DNA of 64,000 nt, taken from the NCBI GenBank assembly GCA_964441505.1, contig CAYTUV010000012.1, forward strand, positions 1 to 64,000, given 5' to 3'. Positions within the stretch are counted from its first letter, which is position 1. Every line of letters begins with the position of its first letter. Positions 60,517 to 64,000 of the stretch are shown piece by piece. The stretch is from Fen-1258 sp964441505. GTDB lineage: Bacteria > Bacteroidota > Ignavibacteria > Ignavibacteriales > Melioribacteraceae. The translations under genes and the position numbers were made by a program. Below the pieces are notes generated by a model that ran no database searches, was not told where the DNA came from, and was given only the letters and a program-made list of their open reading frames with translations.

Positions 60517-60909
60517 ATGACTGAACAAAAAGATGTTATGGAAGTACAAAATAAAAGAAGCTGGGATGAAGCTCTCGAAAAAGAATCATGGGTTGCACCA
60601 TTAATCGATATCTACGAAACAACCGAAGATTATTTTCTGATGGCTCAGATGCCAGGAGTTGCTAAAGAGGATGTTAAAATTAAACTCGAAGATGGATTCT
60701 TAGTGATAATGGGCAGAATCACTTTCGATGAGGCAATTAATCGTAAATATGTTCTTAAAGAAACTGAAACCGGAAACTTCTATCGCAGATTCAAAATTTC
60801 CGAAAATATTGATGAATCGAAAATTGATGCTAAGCTGGTGAACGGAGTACTTAACGTAAATCTTCCAAAGCATGAAAGAATGAAACCAAAGACGATTGAG
60901 ATAAAGTAA
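60517..60909 (+). CDS. Second Hsp20/alpha-crystallin small heat-shock protein
   Basis: The alpha-crystallin domain starts 'WVAPLIDIYETTEDYFLMAQ' and continues 'GVAKEDVKIKLEDGFLVIMG', 'NFYRRFKISENIDESKIDAK' and 'LVNGVLNVNLPKHERMKPKT'. It differs clearly from the first Hsp20, so it is an old paralogue and not a recent duplicate. The frame begins at an ATG at 60505, but the ATG at 60517 has GGAGG five bases upstream and is preferred (130 residues). It comes 36 bases after dnaK and ends before a strong terminator. Confidence 0.94.
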   Translation: MTEQKDVMEVQNKRSWDEALEKESWVAPLIDIYETTEDYFLMAQMPGVAKEDVKIKLEDGFLVIMGRITFDEAINRKYVLKETETGNFYRRFKISENIDESKIDAKLVNGVLNVNLPKHERMKPKTIEIK

Positions 60910-60936
60910 TCAGTTCTCATTCGTCAGGTATTAAGC

Positions 60937-60969
60937 AGAAATCCCGCCTCGGTGGGATTTCTATTTTTA
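60937..60969 (+). terminator. Rho-independent terminator of the chaperone cluster
   Basis: AGAAATCCC (60937-60945) pairs perfectly with GGGATTTCT (60954-60962) around an eight-base loop, followed by ATTTTTA. It lies 27 bases after the second hsp20 stop, so it closes the hsp20-dnaK-hsp20 unit. Confidence 0.88.
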
Positions 60970-61018
60970 AACTCTTCTGATTGAATTCGATATCGCTTCT
61001 CTTTAATTTAGTACTGCG

Positions 61019-62998
61019 ATGAAAAAACTTATTCCATTTTTACTTTTGATTCTATTCAGCGGATTACTTTATTTATCCGGGAATGAATTTATTATTCAGC
61101 AATCCGATCCAACTCAATTAACGAAGGATTACACAGACGGAATCTTAATCTCAGAAATAGCAAAAGTTGACAAACGTGCCAATTACACCCTCGATGTTGA
61201 ATTTAATCCGGTCGAAAAAAAAATTTATGTGAAAGAAAACATTATATGGATCAACAAAACCTTGGAGCCGACCTCCGAGGTTCAATTTCATTTCTATGCC
61301 AACGGATATAAAAATGGCAACACACTCTTTGGCCAAGTTTATCCAATCAATTCAGAAACACAAACTCAAATTGATGTGAAGTCGTTTCTTGTTAATTCCA
61401 TGCCAGCAGAACTGATCTATTTTCAACCCGAAATTGCAAACCAACATGATAGCACAGTCGCAAAAGTTTTATTAGATCAACCGATTCAACCAGGTGATAG
61501 TATTAAGATCTATTTTAACTATACGATGAAAATTCCAAGATCGGTAAAGCGCTTAGGTTATGCCAGCGGTAGAAATTTTTTCTTCCTTTCCCAGTGGTTT
61601 CCTAAAGTCGGTGTTTTTGAAAACGGAAAGTGGGTGTGTAGTCAATATCATCCTTATCTGAATTTTTATTCCGACTTTGGTGATTACTCAGCAAATATAA
61701 AAGTTCCTAAAAATTACATTGTAGCCGCAACTGGAGTTGAGAAAGACAAAAAATCAGATACAGATTTTACAACCTTTCATTTTGTCCAATCCGGCGTGCA
61801 CGATTTTGTCTGGCTTGCATCAGATGAAATTCTCCATCAAAGCAGTATTTATAAGCGAAAAGATGGAACACAAATAGTAATACAGGCGTATGTTCAACCC
61901 GAACGGCGGAAATATTTTGAGCGGTACTTTAAGAGTGTGAAAAACTGTCTGCAGTATTTTGAAGATAACATCGGAATTTATCCTTATCGAAATATTACTC
62001 TGGTTGATGTTCCGCGAACATCAGCCTCTGGCGGAATGGAATATCCAACACTTTTCACCGTGAGTGCAGAATTATTCTCTCCGAAAGAAACCGGCTGGCC
62101 AGAGAATCTTGTAACGCATGAATTTTCTCATCAATTCTTTCACGGATTAATTGCAAATAATGAGGTTTATGAAGCATGGCTTGATGAAGGATTTACCACC
62201 TATATCACCACGAAAATAATGCATCATTATCAACCTGACATATTCGAGAATTTTAAATTCGCATCCTACATACCGGTATACGGATTAAATTTTCTTTCGT
62301 ATAATGAAATTCCTCTTATATATACGCTTGTTGATATCAAAACCCCGGAAGGTGCAAGAAGCGCCATTTCTTACTATAAAAATATGACTGTTGGTTCGCT
62401 TGCAGATACATCATACAAACTTCCAACTCGATTATCTTATGTCGTTAATTCTTATACAAAGCCTGAACTTGTCTTGCACACTTTAGAACGATATGTAGGG
62501 CAAGAAAAGATGATGAAAATTTTAAAAGAATATTACAATAACTTTAAATACAAGCATCCACGAGCCACTGATTTCATTAACATAGTTCAGAAAAATAGTA
62601 ATGAGGATATGAGTTGGTTTTTTGATGAATTTTACAAAACTCCAAAATCGTTTGATTATAAAGTCACCTCGATAACAAGAAAAGTTTCCAATCAATATGA
62701 GGTTCTCGTTGAACGTCTCGGTGATGGAATATTTAAAAATGAAATTGCACTATATACTGATAGGGAGACACTTATTCAAAAATGGGATGGATCGGAAAGA
62801 TGGAAAATTTTAAGATTCCAGACTGACAATAAAGTTATCGCAGCAGAGGTAGATCCTAAAAGAAAAAACATGCTCGATGTTAATTTTGCCAATAATTCCT
62901 TTACTATCGAGCCACGCGTTTGGGCCTCACTTTCACTTGTAATTCGTTTTTTCTTCTGGATTCAGAACGCACTAATGGTTCTAGGAAGTATCGGATGA
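61019..62998 (+). CDS. M1-family zinc metallopeptidase (aminopeptidase N-like), exported
   Basis: An N-terminal hydrophobic segment ('LIPFLLLILFSGLLYLSG') suggests export or anchoring. The gluzincin motif HEFSH (H367-H371) with E390 in 'YEAWLDEGFTTY' has the exact HExxH-x18-E spacing, preceded by 'SASGGMEYPTLFTV', the substrate-binding GxMEN-like motif in a modified form (GGMEYP). M1 enzymes cleave N-terminal residues from peptides. The 659 residues lack the long C-terminal helical domain of PepN. It overlaps the next membrane-protein gene in an ATGA arrangement. Confidence 0.92.
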   Translation: MKKLIPFLLLILFSGLLYLSGNEFIIQQSDPTQLTKDYTDGILISEIAKVDKRANYTLDVEFNPVEKKIYVKENIIWINKTLEPTSEVQFHFYANGYKNGNTLFGQVYPINSETQTQIDVKSFLVNSMPAELIYFQPEIANQHDSTVAKVLLDQPIQPGDSIKIYFNYTMKIPRSVKRLGYASGRNFFFLSQWFPKVGVFENGKWVCSQYHPYLNFYSDFGDYSANIKVPKNYIVAATGVEKDKKSDTDFTTFHFVQSGVHDFVWLASDEILHQSSIYKRKDGTQIVIQAYVQPERRKYFERYFKSVKNCLQYFEDNIGIYPYRNITLVDVPRTSASGGMEYPTLFTVSAELFSPKETGWPENLVTHEFSHQFFHGLIANNEVYEAWLDEGFTTYITTKIMHHYQPDIFENFKFASYIPVYGLNFLSYNEIPLIYTLVDIKTPEGARSAISYYKNMTVGSLADTSYKLPTRLSYVVNSYTKPELVLHTLERYVGQEKMMKILKEYYNNFKYKHPRATDFINIVQKNSNEDMSWFFDEFYKTPKSFDYKVTSITRKVSNQYEVLVERLGDGIFKNEIALYTDRETLIQKWDGSERWKILRFQTDNKVIAAEVDPKRKNMLDVNFANNSFTIEPRVWASLSLVIRFFFWIQNALMVLGSIG

Positions 62999-63888
62999 TC
63001 AAGAGCATTAAGCAGATATTACTTCACGGAGTTCGTTCGGTATTTCAAAATGCTAAATTTGTGATTCTAATGTGGGCATCCAATGCGGCTTTGGCACTTG
63101 TTCTTGCCGTTCCAGTTTATAATATACTTGTTGAAAATCTTGGTACATCACTCACCAGTGACAGGTTGGCAATGAATTTTGATTATATGTGGTACCTGCA
63201 GTTTAGAAATCTTTATTCAATCCAACTCGATCAGATTCCTTTAAGTATCTATTTTGTAGTCGGTATATACGCACTCATACAGACTTTTTTCCTTGGCGGA
63301 TTGATTTCGATTTTTCATACACCGGATAAAAACCACACAGTCGACTTCTTCTATGGCGGAGTAAAATACTTCTTAAGATTTACTAAAGTCCTTTTACTCT
63401 CATTGATCTTTTTCTTCGCGGCATTCAAGTTGAATGATTACTCCGGAGAATTAATCACAATAATCTTTAAAAATTCTGAAAACGTTGTTGCAGATTTTAT
63501 ACTGAAAGCTGTGCGATATATTCTGCTGATTTTTTTTATTGGAATTGTTACAATTGTCTCTGATTACTCAAAAATTTCTCTCGCGGTAAAAGATAAAAAC
63601 CAGATTTTACGTGAATGTTATAATGCAATTCGATTTATTCTAAACAACTTCAACAAAGTATTTATAACATTTTTGATCGTAGCAATCATTGGCGCACTAG
63701 GCTCAATTGTCTATAATGTCATCGGAAGATTTATTCCGAGGACACCTTTCTATTTTCTCTTCCTCTCCTTTTTTCTTCAGCAAATGTTAATTATCTTTCG
63801 ATTGTTGGTGAGAATGTTGTTCTATTCGACAGAAGTTAATTTATTCAACGATTTAAGCGCCGATATCATTAAAGCTGAAGCGCATTAG
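62995..63888 (+). CDS. Uncharacterised polytopic membrane protein
   Basis: The protein has about six hydrophobic segments, for example 'MWASNAALALVLAVPVYNIL', 'IYFVVGIYALIQTFFLGGLI', 'VLLLSLIFFFAAFKL' and 'YILLIFFIGIVTIVS'. No conserved domain is recognised. The open frame starts at 62920 inside the peptidase gene, but the ATG at 62995 overlaps the peptidase stop (ATGA) and gives a 298-residue protein that starts with a short basic segment. Co-translation with the peptidase suggests a shared envelope role, which is an inference. Confidence 0.78.
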   Translation: MIKSIKQILLHGVRSVFQNAKFVILMWASNAALALVLAVPVYNILVENLGTSLTSDRLAMNFDYMWYLQFRNLYSIQLDQIPLSIYFVVGIYALIQTFFLGGLISIFHTPDKNHTVDFFYGGVKYFLRFTKVLLLSLIFFFAAFKLNDYSGELITIIFKNSENVVADFILKAVRYILLIFFIGIVTIVSDYSKISLAVKDKNQILRECYNAIRFILNNFNKVFITFLIVAIIGALGSIVYNVIGRFIPRTPFYFLFLSFFLQQMLIIFRLLVRMLFYSTEVNLFNDLSADIIKAEAH

Positions 63889-63900
63889 AAAAAAAATACT

Positions 63901-64000
63901 ATGGCTATTATTCCAATTACAGTGTACGGTGATAAAATCCTACGGCAAAAAGCTCAGCCGGTAAAAGAAGTTACAGACGATATCATTGGGAAAATTAAAA
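63901..64000 (+). CDS. def: Peptide deformylase, N-terminal part (cut by window edge)
   Basis: The ATG at 63901 begins 'MAIIPITVYGDKILRQKAQP' and continues 'VKEVTDDIIGKIK' to the window end. This matches the N-terminus of bacterial peptide deformylases, which remove the formyl group from new proteins. The metal-binding motifs lie outside the window. It starts 12 bases after the membrane-protein stop; no clear Shine-Dalgarno is seen. Confidence 0.85.
   Translation, partial: MAIIPITVYGDKILRQKAQPVKEVTDDIIGKIK

Noticed and set aside
60040..60549. 169-codon minus-strand frame rich in Phe/Leu
   Set aside because: Antisense to the 3' part of dnaK, whose Lys/Glu-rich lid gives Phe/Leu runs on the reverse strand.
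1..64000. tRNA, rRNA, CRISPR or transposase genes
   Set aside because: All gaps were read for these; none shows a cloverleaf with CCA-type ends, spaced direct-repeat arrays or transposase motifs.

Overview
The window is chromosomal DNA from an AT-rich bacterium of the Bacteroidota/Chlorobiota (FCB) assemblage, most likely an Ignavibacteria-type organism. That placement is an inference. It rests on three type IX secretion (T9SS) genes (SprA, Plug, PorX), one secreted protein ending in the 'NYPNPFNPST ... GIYFYRLQAG ... ETKKLLLLK' sorting domain, an LptD-type outer-membrane assembly protein, an NfnAB transhydrogenase, a MutS-aroF-tyrA operon and 86-bp dispersed repeats. No rRNA, tRNA, CRISPR array, transposase or prophage was seen.

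Layout. 0-0.9 kb: truncated Crp/Fnr regulator and a decayed intergenic stretch. 0.9-6.3 kb (minus): mutS, a DUF1684 lipoprotein, DAHP synthase and prephenate dehydrogenase. 6.6-10.8 kb (plus): a MocR-type regulator with a putative operator, a PLP aminotransferase, a GNAT acetyltransferase and a RarD-like permease. 10.9-17.1 kb: a 1220-residue GH13 protein, then an unknown protein and a zinc-motif anti-sigma-like membrane protein. 17.1-23.1 kb: an accessory island with a HEPN/MNT toxin-antitoxin pair, two antitoxin-like small ORFs, a lipoprotein, a T9SS-exported M23 peptidase, a small membrane protein broken by an 8-bp tandem duplication, a perfect palindrome and a dispersed repeat. 23.1-27.2 kb (minus): NfnBA and a CrcB/DUF190/PAP2 operon. 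27.3-35.2 kb (plus): a DUF4097 repeat protein, T9SS Plug, a Gfo/Idh/MocA oxidoreductase, an LEA-type lipoprotein, a ROK kinase and LptD. 35.2-38.2 kb (minus): biotin carrier, acyl-CoA carboxylase and a nitrilase-family amidase. 38.3-44.3 kb (plus): SpmAB fusion, 2-hydroxyacid dehydrogenase, alanine dehydrogenase, CoA-transferase and PPP-type phosphatase. 44.5-55.8 kb (plus): sprA, porX, tsaE, tsaB, DUF1573 and accD. 55.9-57.8 kb (minus): cysteine desulfurase and biotin ligase. 58.0-60.9 kb (plus): hsp20-dnaK-hsp20 behind a good sigma-54-type promoter. 61.0-64.0 kb (plus): M1 peptidase, a membrane protein and the start of peptide deformylase.

How the genes work together. SprA is the outer-membrane translocon, Plug closes its idle form, PorX is the response-regulator/phosphodiesterase of the T9SS signalling chain, and the M23 protein is a likely cargo. 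BirA would biotinylate the EAMKM carrier encoded beside the acyl-CoA carboxylase. TsaE and TsaB serve tRNA t6A synthesis. The most interesting unexplained items are the 14.6-17.1 kb putative regulator/sensor pair, the dispersed repeat that supplies part of a lipoprotein signal peptide, the 8-bp duplication, and the sigma-54-like control of chaperones.
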